From positions 44,411-88,668 of the forward strand of contig QZLH01000188.1 of the NCBI GenBank assembly GCA_003833135.1: a stretch of DNA of 44,258 bases, read 5' to 3'. This document shows positions 13,355 through 23,568 of the stretch, piece by piece. Source of the DNA: Oehlia diaphana (Eukaryota; Glomeromycota; Glomeromycetes; Glomerales; Glomeraceae). Below the pieces are notes generated by a model. The model was not told the origin of the DNA. It ran no database searches and was given only the letters and a program-made list of their open reading frames with translations. The stretch's first letter is position 1; each line of letters begins with the position of its first letter. The translations under genes and the position numbers were made by a program.

Positions 13355-13950
13355 TTTATTTATTTTTTTTTATTTATAATATGACTGGATGAAGTCTTTA
13401 TTATATTTGTCGAATAGTTAAGGTTACAAAATAAAAAGATCCTACTTCTGCTATGCAATGAGAATGTCCAGGTATACTTGCATTAAATGATGCTTCATAC
13501 CAAAGAAATAAAATGAAAAACAACAAAAATAAATGAAAAATAAAAGAAAACAATTAGCAACAAAACTATCCTACTACATCTTTACCTCTAAAATTTGGCT
13601 TCACTAATCATTCTAGACGGAATTCCTTAAAATACTCCTAATTTTCTTAGCATTGATCTAATTTTAGCTAAAACAGTTAGTTTGTTGACACCGTCTAAGC
13701 CCTTATCAATTTTCTTGATTTGCTTAATCTTCTTATGTTTCTTACTCAACTGTGATGTATTAGTAGATTTCTGAAAGACCTTGAAATCATCATTTTACTT
13801 CATTTTCTGATGGCAGTTCCTTCTTTGTTTCAAGTTAGGGGTATAATATCTTTTCCAATCACCAGTAAATTCTTCCAAACTAAAAGCCTTACCAATAACT
13901 TTATCCAAGTTAGCCCACAATTTGTAGTAAGTGATTAACATTATTATTAG
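13355..13950 (-). pseudogene. Unknown coding relic, copy 1, with A-rich 3' end
   Basis: On the minus strand a segment starting near 13945 reads YYKLWANLDKVIGKAFSLEE, then FTGDWKRYY. After a break, LSKKHKKIKQIKKIDKGLD and GVNKLTVLAKIRSMLRKLG follow, ending in a stop near 13625. An AT-rich tail runs on to an A-rich tract (T-rich on the plus strand, about 13353-13373). I do not recognise the protein. The A-rich end and the second copy nearby suggest a non-LTR retrotransposon or a processed gene, which is inference. Confidence 0.45.
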
Positions 13951-14099
13951 ATATTTGATTTTATTTTTCATTCAAAGTATACTTTAATCCTTTTTTTATA
14001 AATTTGAGATATTTTTTAATATGCCTTTCCAGTTTTGATGATAAACTGAATGCTTAAGTCAGATAATTGACTAAATACTGATTTGACCAATTTTTCAAA

Positions 14100-14700
14100 A
14101 TTTTTATTATTATTATACTTAAAGGAAATAATTTTTATAATTCTAAAGGATGATTATACAATATAAACTAATCAATCCATATAAGTTCTAAATAGTATTT
14201 TACTTGCTACAATGCAATAGAAGATATATCCTATAAGTTTACTAAAATCTGAATAAAAAATAAAAAGTGAAAAATAAAAATTAAAAATATAAAACAAAAG
14301 GTAAAGTTAGTAACAAATCTACCTATCAATATCATCTATTCCTAAAATTAATAAAAATCTAAAAATTCTGTAAAAATCTTTTAGATTATCATTAGTTTTT
14401 TTAATATCATTTAAATTTCATTATAATAGTTAATTTGTCAATACTATCCAATGTCAAGTCTAGTTTCTTAACTTTTTTGGCTATTTTCTGATTTTTGCTC
14501 AACTTTTAATTAGTTTTCTATTCAACTTTAAGGTTTACATTTTAGTATTGCTTTTATGATAGATTCTTTTATTTCTAAGCTGATTTAAGAAAAATGCAAA
14601 ATATTTCATTTAAATATCTGAAAATTCTTGCAACTCTAATTTTATATTGATAACTTTATTCAAATCCATCTATAAATTATAATATATAATTAATTTATAA
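14100..14700 (-). pseudogene. Unknown coding relic, copy 2
   Basis: A diverged copy of the relic at 13355-13950 in the same orientation. The minus strand reads MDLNKVINIKLELQEFSDI and later LSKNQKIAKKVKKLDLTLDS then IDKLTIIMKFK, aligning with LDKVIGKAFSLEEFTGD and LSKKHKKIKQIKKIDKGLDG of copy 1. The 3' untranslated parts also align loosely (TTGCATTGTAGCAAG against TTGCATAGCAGAAG). It has more stops than copy 1 and so appears older. Confidence 0.45.
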
Positions 14701-15268
14701 TACCCTTTGTCTTGAACAATTTTAAAAGTTACTATATAATTTAATGGTAAAAATAATAAATGGATCAAGTTCTTTGCAAAATATAAATATTTGTAGTAAT
14801 TAAATTAGAAATATTTATTATGATAGTTTTATATTTTTTACAGTTTATATTGCTTCAAATCCCAAATCATAGAGAACTATTTTATTAGTAATTCTTCTAA
14901 AGAATTTAAACTTTTTTATTCTATTATTTTAAAATCATTTTATTAAAATCTATTGATACAACTAATATATTTCTTTTGTGAACTATTTTCTAATTATAAT
15001 TAGTTTCTAAAAGAAGGTTTATATCCAGTTATAATTAAGCTAATTTTTTTCTTAATATATGCAATTATTTTTGTTGTTTTATTATACAAAGTCTTACTAG
15101 AACCTTTAAACAATTGTGCAATTATTTTATAAAATTTTTAAAATATATCAAGATATATTTGAGGTATATTTGAGATTAAAATATTAAAATAATATCAAAA
15201 TTAATTATATTATAATAATAAAAGTATTAAAAAATTATTGTGATATTATTTTGAATTATTTTTATAGA

Positions 15269-15583
15269 CCTAGATAGGATCTCAGAAAATCAATATAAAG
15301 ATTATAATGAACTTTAGCCAAAAATATCACATTTTGCCAAAACTTAAAACATTATTTTTTGCAAATATTTTAGTATTCAGTAATTCAATTTTAATGAACT
15401 TTTTTTTTATTTTGTAATCCTCATTTAGCTTTACAATTTAAAAAAATGTTTATTAAAATTGGACTATTAGATGCTAAAATATTTACAAAAAACAATTTTT
15501 TAAACCTTAAAAAATGGATCAATTTGCTAAAAATATGACTTATGACTTGTATAAAAAAATTCTGAGATTCTATCTAAATATAA
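15269..15583. mobile_element. Palindromic element with about 150-base arms
   Basis: The left arm begins AGATAGGATCTCAGAA and the right arm ends, on the other strand, AGATAGAATCTCAGAA. The arms also share GTAAATATTTTAG/GCAAATATTTTAG and CAATTTTAAT(G/A)AAC. The spacer is only about 15 bases, so the single strand would fold into a near-complete hairpin. No open frame and no clear target duplication. Confidence 0.6.
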
Positions 15584-16939
15584 TATAATTATAAAGTAAT
15601 AACAAAAGTATAATAAAAATATTTTGATATAATAAATATATTTTAGTAGTATTTTAAAATTATTATTAAAGTTTTTTAAGCAGATTTTTTTAGCTATTTA
15701 CTTAGAAAGTGTGAATGTTATTGGCCTGCTATTATTACTACTATCTGTATTTTAATACTATTTCAGTATAAGTTATTTTTCTGTTTTTGTCATTTAAGGT
15801 AAATAACTTAGCTGATACATTTAGGAATTTATTTATATTGTAATAGATATTGGTATTTTGCTCTTTAAGAATTTTTATAGTTATAGAAGAAGTAATTGAT
15901 ATAGCAGATATACTATTGAATAATTTTATTGATGTATTCAGTTAACTTTTTTCTTATAATTTGTTCTAGCCTTAATTTTAATAAACATTTTTAAAAGTTA
16001 GCAAAAATATAAAGTATATTTATTAAATATATGAAACATTCATTATCATTTATTACAATTTCTTCCAATTTTTCTTTATAGTAACTTCTTTTAGTTTGTT
16101 AAAAGTATTTTTAGTGAAACACTTAAAGATTTGGTATATATTAGTTAAATTAATATTTTAAAGGTTTAATAATCCTACTTCAATAAGGTCAAAAAATTCT
16201 GTACTTTTTAGTAATTTTACTAGTTCTTCTATTTTTGTGAAGCTAATATTTGAAATCTTATTGGTAGTAAAAACCATATTTCTTATATTTTATTGTTTAA
16301 AATTTCTTAGAAAAAATAGTCTATATAATCAGAAGTAAAAATTTTCAAATAATATTAATATAATTTACAAATAAACTTTAAATACTAAAGTAAAAATACA
16401 TTTTATAGTATAACTCTGTCAATATTGAAACCAAAAATATGATTTTATTATCATTAAAATTCTTTCAATATAAATTTTATTAAAATCAAATTACTGGTTA
16501 TGTTAAAAATAAAGATATATAGGATAAATGGATAATAAAATTAATAAAATTTAAAAGAAAATTTCTTAATGTACACTAGTATTTGAAACATATATCATGT
16601 GATTTGATAAAAAAATTTTGTAAAAAAAATTCTAATAAATAAATCTTTAAAAGAAATGTAAATTAGGTGTATTTTGGTCTGTTCTGCAAATTTACTTAAT
16701 ATATCATAGATGGTTTTGAATGTTATTTTTAAGTTATTTAACAATTTTTTTTTTGCTTAAATTTTAACATTAAATGATCAGCATAAAAATTTACTTTTTT
16801 TGAAAATTGTGTTCAAACATATAGTGTAAAAATAGAAATCGTTAATTTAAAAATACCTTTATAATATATAATTTTTAAAAAATTTTTAATATAAATTCTA
16901 AGCAAATTTAAATGTAAGTTATATCAGTATTGTTCAAGG
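15584..16939. other. AT-rich intergenic DNA
   Basis: Long A and T runs and scattered repeat words. I see no exon, no RNA gene and no well-defined element. Confidence 0.4.
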
Positions 16940-17256
16940 TTCTAGCATTATTATTTTTTTTTTTTTTCTTTTTTTTTGCAAGGTAGTGCAATTCATGAGT
17001 TTATTAGTTATATGGAATTACAAATATTATTGCTATAAACATAACTAATCTATTAAAACTCTGAACCGGTTTCCCATTCTATAGATTGCTCCCGTGCTCT
17101 ACCATCACCAAAAAGAAATTCACCTATATCCTCCTATAGTAGCTATCAGATTATATAGGATCATTATTATCCTATAGCTTCAGTATATGTTTTCACTACC
17201 CTCTAAACAAAAAGAAAGTTTATATATGTATTTATACATTCTAGCATTATTATTTT
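16940..17256 (-). mobile_element. SINE-like retroposon with 18-bp target duplication
   Basis: An identical 18-bp direct repeat, TTCTAGCATTATTATTTT, flanks the insert (16940-16957 and 17239-17256). The insert begins on the plus strand with a poly(T) tract (poly(A) tail of a minus-strand element). On the minus strand a tRNA-like pair of internal promoter blocks is visible: GATGGTAGAGCACGGG (A-box-like, about 17109-17094) and, 36 bases on, CCGGTTCAGAG (B-box-like, about 17071-17061). Poly(A) tail, long target duplication and internal pol III-type boxes together define a tRNA-derived SINE. The B box departs from GGTTCGANNCC, so the tRNA origin is inference. Confidence 0.65.
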
Positions 17257-18083
17257 GAAATAAATACTTTCATTCATAATTATTATTAATAAATAAAAGC
17301 AAATATAATTCAAAATTTAAATATAATTATAATGATTTATTTTTCTATCATTTTACAAGTAATTCTAACTTCTTTTCTAAAAAGTATTTCTATACTATTA
17401 TATCTTTACCTTTATATTTTATTAAAAAAATTATATTTTTAATATTAAATTTTATTTCAAAAGTTCTTTAAATATAACCTAAACTATTATTTTGAAATAT
17501 CATAAAGTAACTTTCATCATTTCAAATAATTGACTTCTATTTTCTAATAGGTCAATCTTTTTTTTTAATATATCAGTTTAAATAATTTTTTTTTTTGTTT
17601 ATTACTAAGAAGAAATTTAAATACTAGAATATACAAAAAAATATTAAATTTATATAAATATCTCCTTATAAGTAAAAATAATTTTGTGAAAATAATCTTG
17701 TAAAAATAATTTTATTAATTTTATAAAAATAATTCTATGAAAATAATCTTATAAAATAATCTTAAATAAAAACATTCATTAAGTAATTATTCTAATTTAA
17801 ATCTATTTATTAATAATTCTTTTATTTAATATTTTCTTCTTAATCTTATTATTACGTTATTATTATATTATTTGCTTATTGACAATAATAATAAATATTG
17901 AACTATATAGATTATTTGCTTTATTTTGTTTTTTATTTGGTATATTATTCACTCTTTAGCTAATTATTTATCTTTTAGTTAATTGTTTAATTTTTCAACT
18001 AATTATTTATTCATTAGTTAACTATTTATCCTTCTTCTTATTAGTATATTATTTATCTTATTGATTAATTACTCTTCTGATCA
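17257..18083. other. AT-rich intergenic DNA
   Basis: Over 85% A+T by eye with short repeated words (for example 'aataatctta', 'taattatttat'). No gene or bounded element recognised. Confidence 0.4.
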
Positions 18084-18091
18084 CATGATTA

Positions 18092-19100
18092 TAGTGTTCT
18101 GAACGGATCGAATCAGATCAGATTTGAGATGAATCTGATCCGATCCGAATTCAGATCAAAAAAAATTAGATTTAATCTGATCTGTATTCAGATCAAAAAT
18201 AATTGGATCCGATCTGATCCAAATCTGTAATAAACTTGATTCGATTCGGTCTGAATCCAATTCAGATAAAACTGATCCGATCCGAATCCGATCTGAATCA
18301 GAAATTAAAAAAACGTTTTGCAACATTTTTTTAAAGATTTATTTAATAAAAAATGTTGTGAAACATTTTTATTTCAATTTAAGCGAAAAAAACTGTTGCG
18401 AAATAGTTTTTTTAACGATTTTAATATAAACCATTGCAAAATGGTTTATATAACTAAAAAAACCATTTCACAACGGTTTTTCAATGATTTTAATATAAAC
18501 TATTGCGAAACGGTTTATATAACTAAAAAACCATTTTGCAACAGTTTTTTAAATTGTTTTAATATAAACCATTGCGAAACAGTTTAAATAACTAAAAAAA
18601 ACCATTTCGCAACGGTTTTTTAACTATTTTAATATAAACTATTTCGCAATGGTTTTTTAATGATTTTAATAAAAACCGTTGCGAACTGGTTTTTAATTGT
18701 CTTAATAAAAAATGTTATGCGAAACGGTTTTTAATTGTCTTAATAAAAAACGTTATGCGAAACGGTTTTTAATTGTCTTAATAAAAAATGTTATGCGAAA
18801 CGGTTTTTAATTGTCTTAATAAAAAATGTTATGCAAAATGGTTTTTAATTGTCTTAATAAAAAATATTATGCGAAATGTTTTTTATTCAGATCTGATCCA
18901 GATCTGATCCGAATCCGTTCAAATCTGATTTGATCTGATCTGATTTAGATAAATAACTGATCTGATCCGATTCGATTCATAACAGATCAAATATTTTTGA
19001 TTCGAATCGAATCACGGATCATAAAAAATCTGATCCGATCTGATCCATTTCAGATCAGATCCGCAGATACGAATCAGATCAGTTTTTTTTCAGAACACTA
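18092..19100. mobile_element. hAT-type non-autonomous element (1009 bp) with 8-bp target duplication
   Basis: Terminal inverted repeats TAGTGTTCTGAA...TTCAGAACACTA are flanked by perfect 8-bp direct repeats CATGATTA (18084-18091 and 19101-19108). The 8-bp duplication and TAGTG-type ends are hallmarks of the hAT superfamily. Both arms (about 18105-18300 and 18890-19085) are built almost only from permutations of one word, GATC(C/T)GAT(C/T)(C/T)GAATC, while the core (18301-18893) is a tandem array. There is no open frame for a transposase, so it must be moved in trans. Confidence 0.8.
18301..18893. repeat. Core tandem array of TTGCGAAACGG-type units, including 38-bp repeats
   Basis: The first part has long alternating half-units, 'accattgcgaaacggttta' and 'aaccatttcgcaacggtttt', in opposite orientations. 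From 18714 on there are five head-to-tail units of exactly 38 bases (starts 18714, 18752, 18790, 18828, 18866), each beginning GTTATGCGAAACGG or a close variant. The array sits in the centre of the hAT-type element. Confidence 0.85.
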
Positions 19101-19306
19101 CATGATTATTCTGATATCTAAGATTACAATAAAAGGATTAAATAATTTAGTAAATTGTTATTTTAAAAAAAGCTAAATATTTTAATAATGTATTTTTTTA
19201 TATTGTCATTTTTAAAAAAAGTAATAATTTGGTTACATTTAATTTTCATTAAATAATACATATTATAAGATAATATAAAATCCTATTTTATTAATTCAGT
19301 AATTAT

Positions 19307-19697
19307 CACAGGTCAAAATGTGAAAAATCAGGCATCAATCAGTCACTAATCGGTCACCAATCAGTCACCAATCAGCTACCTGATTGGTGTCCGATTGGTG
19401 ACTGATTGATGCTTGATTTTTCATATTTTTTTTTTTTTTTTTAATCGCAGTACATTTATAAATTTATTAAAATATTTAAGGTAATATATAATTAAATTAC
19501 TAAACTACCTAATTAAACTAATATTATTAATTTATAAACTGCTCGTTATATTATTAAAATACCCCACGCGTGTACTGTTGAATGATCTATTATACTATAT
19601 AGGTAAACATATGTGAAATATATTTTCTTAGCCAAGAGCTCTGTAGTCAATGCAAGGATGATCATGGGACCTATGATTTTTCATATTTTGACCTGTG
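19307..19697. mobile_element. Palindromic CACAGGTC element, split by a retroposon
   Basis: Left end CACAGGTCAAAATGTGAAAA, right end TTTTGACCTGTG. The left 120 bases form an imperfect palindrome made of repeated 'caatcagtcac' words and their complements. An uninterrupted copy of the same element lies at 30166-30296, which shows that 19430-19673 plus one target copy is an insertion. Confidence 0.75.
19414..19689 (-). mobile_element. Poly(A)-tailed retroposon inserted in the palindromic element
   Basis: A 16-bp direct repeat, TGATTTTTCATATTTT, flanks the insert (19414-19429 and 19674-19689). The insert starts with a T tract on the plus strand, so it is a minus-strand element with a poly(A) tail. 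Its minus-strand start reads GGTCCCATGATCATCCTTGC and continues to a GC-richer patch with ACACGCGTGGGG. I see no convincing pol III boxes; the source RNA is not identified. The empty site is preserved in the copy at 30166-30296. Confidence 0.65.
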
Positions 19698-20245
19698 TAC
19701 ATTTGATATTCATTTATAAATAAAGTAATAATTATATTATTATTTATATAAACCATAAGCTATTTTGTATTAAAATTTTAGCTTAAATTATTATGTATAT
19801 TTTCTAAAATATAATTTCTGTTACTAGTGTATTTATTAGTATTTTTATATTTAATTTAACGTTTATTTTATAAATATTTATAAAAGTAAATATATTTGCT
19901 AATCTATTTATATATTTTTTTTATTATTTTTAATTAATTTATCAATAAATTTATTTAATTCATAATTTAGATATTGATTAGTAAAAATTTGTAAATAATA
20001 AGAATTTGCTATCATTACTAAGACAAGTTATTTTTTAATTTTATCAAAAGGGAAATTAATAATGCATTCGCAAAATATTGTGTAATATTATCATTTTGTT
20101 GCACTAGATGTAGTGATATCTTATCCATAAAATGGCAATTAAATGAATTTTATTAATAATCTACAAAATTTACCCTATTTTTTAATAGTATTTTCACCAA
20201 TTTATAACTGAATCTTGAATTAATAATAATCTGATTTAATATTAG

Positions 20246-20397
20246 AGTACTGTCAAATATTACTTTAATATAAGAGCTTACCTTCCTCCCCTAGGTAAGA
20301 TATATTATATATATAATTTCTTATATAATTTTATATGTAATCTAAAATCTTTAGTACTCCTCCTCCCCTAAAATATTAGGTAATATCTGACAGCACC
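20246..20397. mobile_element. Small inverted-repeat element (about 150 bp)
   Basis: The left end, TACTGTCAAATATTAC, and the right end read on the other strand, TGCTGTCAGATATTACC, match. Both sides also carry CCTCCCCTA(G/A). Direct repeats TTAGAG flank it (20242-20247 region and 20398-20403). No coding capacity. Confidence 0.5.
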
Positions 20398-20403
20398 TTA
20401 GAG

Positions 20404-21891
20404 AATAAAGGATTAAATTTAAATATTAGGTTTTTAATTAAGTGTTTTTAATTTTATTAGTTAATTTTTTTATACAGTTTAATTCAACTAATTCAAAATA
20501 ATAAATAAATATAAATAAATCCTTCTTAAATTACATTATATTTTAAAATTTATTTATAACAAAAGCAACTTTAATAGTAATAAATACTAAGTAATATAAT
20601 AAAAATTCACTAATGAAATCACTAGTAAAAAATCTCAGAAATAGCCTAATTTTTCAAACTGCTCAAATTTTTAATAGGAAAAAATGCCTTCTCTATAAAT
20701 CTTTCAAAAAATTCCTATCAGTTCTCAAAAATTCAAAATTTTCAAAAAATTCCAAATTGTATATTAGTTTTCAGAAATTTTCTGATAATTAACTATATAT
20801 GTTAAATAATTATTTTGTATATAAATTTATAAGACATTTAAAGTCAAAAAAGCTGTTTTTCAAATAATTTGCAATTTTTTTTTGATAAAAATTTCAATTA
20901 ATATTTGTTAACATATTTATTATTTAAGTTAAAATTTTTTTTAATTCTAGCCAAAATTATAAACCAGCATTTTAAACTCTGGCCAAATTGTAATTTTGGC
21001 CGAAATTAAGTGGAGAATTACCACTAGTGAGATTTAGTAATATCCAAATATTTCTACTAAATTTTAATAAAGTTTTTTTTAAAAAAATCAAAAAATAATA
21101 AATTATATTTAATTTTTCAAAAGTCAACACTTTGGACTTTAAATTTAATATATAATCATTTATAACAACATAAAAAAAAGTATTGTTATAATTTTTCTTC
21201 TATTCAAATAGAATTTGAAATTTGAATTTAAACAATATATATAATTTATATAATTAAACCAAATTTTTTTATAGATTAAAATGAAAGTTTATTCTGAAAA
21301 AATAAGAAAAGCTTAATTTTGAAGTACATTAAATGAAATTGGTTTTGATTTTTTATTTGCAGTAATAATGAAATTTAATCCTAAAGATGAAATGACATCA
21401 GTCATTATCACCATCATTTTTTTTTTTGCCTAATAATTGATAATGCAGAAACGATGATGATCTAGTCCATAATGTCTCCATGTTTGTTCATATTTAACCA
21501 CATGTTCTATCTGATTAAAAAAGATTATTAAAGATTATCAAACAAAAAAAATGTGATCGAGACGGAAAAATATTTGTTCACGTGGATTTTCCGATATTGT
21601 TTAAAGTTTCGTTCTTTGTAATTTGTTAAAAAGGTTTAAATTAATAGTGATTGACATAACCATTATACTCTTGAGTGAAACTCTAAATTTGCAAATCCCT
21701 TTTCAATTTTCGCCTACTATAAATAATAAACTCGGGCAAATCTCTCATTGCTCATGTGCTTAAAGTAAATAGTCAGACGCAGTGCGCAGTACCCTCTTTA
21801 CGAACTAAATCAAAATAAATAACCGATTTATAATTAAATTAGGCTCATGCCTTTTAATGAGGAAGTGAGGACAAAAAAAGAAGCATCCAAG

Positions 21892-21929
<38 letters not shown>

Positions 21930-22196
21930 CAAAAAAAAAAAAAAAAAAAAAAAAAGGGTCAAAAGAAGAAATGTAATTATATATATCTAATATATATATA
22001 TACACGCATATAAAACTATTGATATTAAAAAAAGGACTTTTTTTTTTTAAAAAAAAAAAACTATTTAAAGAAATTATAATATAATAAAGGATTTGACAAG
22101 AGCATAAAAATATGGTTTAAATAAATTTTTAATGTTAATTAAATATCTACGTATATGTTTAAAATAAAAAATTATGTAAATAAATGATTGATTGAT
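20404..22196. other. AT-rich intergenic DNA with long poly(A) tract
   Basis: Contains small inverted repeats around ACTAGT words (20631 and 21017), a very long A tract broken once (about 21892-21955), and (TA)n. The last part is the 3' UTR region of the G-alpha gene. The poly-Phe open frame predicted across the A tract is an artefact. Confidence 0.45.
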
Positions 22197-23568
22197 TTAT
22201 AATAAACCAACTTCACGTAAATTATTTTGAATAATAATATCATTAACAGCAGCCATAACAAATTTAATTTGTTGTGTATCAGTGGCACAAGTAAAGTGTG
22301 TATAAATTTGTTTAACATCTGATTGATTTAATGATACGAAGCGATCTAATATATAATCACAAGCTGCATCATAATTATTTCCACCTTCATAATCTGGGAA
22401 ATATTTATTCATTGGTGATCTTGGTAATTTTTCTCTGAATCTATCAATTTTGTTTAAAAACAAAATTATTGACGTTTTAACAAACCATCGTGAATTACAA
22501 ATTGAATCAAATAATGTTAAAGCTTCTTGCATACGATTCTAAAAAAAAAAGAAATTAAAACATCAAAAAAGAGAATTTAAGTAATTTAATATTTTGATAA
22601 ATAAAATACATACCACAGTCTCATCTTCCATTAATAATTGATCATATTCAGAAATAGCTACCAAGAATATGATGGCTGTGACATTTTCGAAACAATGGAT
22701 CCATTTTTTACGTTCAGAACGTTGGCCACCAACATCAAACATACGATAAGTGAGTTCTCCGATAATGAATGTGGTTTCCGTAATACCAGTTGTCTTTACG
22801 CGAGATCTAAGCACATCTTGATCAGAAGGGAGATAATCTGGCTTAGCAATAGCATCGATTGTATCAAAATAGCTAAAAAAAAAAAGGAAATATATAATTA
22901 GAACGATTTTTTTTTTTTAAAAAAAAAAATATATATACTCATATATAAAACAAACATACTATTTTGCGGAATCATTCAATTGATATTCTCGTGAACGATT
23001 GAACGCTTCTTGAACACCACTATCAGTCCATAAAATTTTAATAGCTATGGCAACTTCTTGAGGTAAATGATCACCTTCAATTTGATTGGGTAAATTCAAA
23101 ATAGTATCGGAATGTTTCTTATTGTTTCCATCCCGAAATTTTATTGACATAGTTTCCATTGCTTCTAAAATGACCCTCATAGATTGTACAGTATTAGAAA
23201 AGATTATTTCTTTAAAAGATTCTCTCTCTTCTGGGGAATAACCACCATCATGAATGAGTTTCATCTGCTTAAGAATCGTTGATTTTCCGGATTCACCAGC
23301 ACCTATTTTAAGAAAGTGAAATTTTATTAGATTTGTAAATTATAAATAACAACGGGCATAATTTAGGTTAAGGCTAATTTTATAATATTGTGGCGCATCA
23401 ACTACTGCGCCATGTGCGAAATTCACCAAAATTCAAAAGTTCATTCATACCAAGTAAAAGCATTTTAATTTCATTGCGCATCTTCATCTTATCTCTTTTA
23501 AGTTGACTTTCAATCTCTTCATTTATCCTTTTCCCTTCCTGTTCTTCCTGGCTCATACAACAACCCAT
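22197..23568 (-). CDS. Heterotrimeric G protein alpha subunit
   Basis: Four exons (23568-23451, 23302-22960, 22872-22614, 22538-22197) join to 353 aa. It is the GTP-binding switch of a receptor-coupled heterotrimer at the plasma membrane. The start MGCCMSQEE offers Gly2 for myristoylation and Cys3/Cys4 for palmitoylation. The P loop is GAGESGKS (residues 40-47), switch I has [10 protein letters not shown] (R178, T181), switch [14 protein letters not shown] (D200, Q204), then NKID (269-272) and TCATDT. Numbering coincides with mammalian Galpha-i through the switches. All GTP-hydrolysis residues are present. The C-terminus NNLREVGLL has Val where Galpha-i types have the pertussis-toxin Cys. It belongs to the fungal Gpa family (Gpa1/GNA-1/GNA-3-like); I cannot fix the subgroup. 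Confidence 0.95.

Noticed and set aside
18714..18893. CRISPR-like array of 38-bp units
   Set aside because: Units are contiguous with no unique spacers, and the host is a eukaryote; it is a tandem repeat inside a transposon.
19640..19675. U6-like 'GCAAGGATGA' and U2-like 'TTGGCTAAG' words
   Set aside because: About ten matching bases each, and on opposite strands; flanking snRNA signatures are missing. The retroposon's source stays unidentified.
21805..22005. Open frame rich in Phe and Gly on the minus strand
   Set aside because: Produced by a long A tract; low complexity with no coding character.
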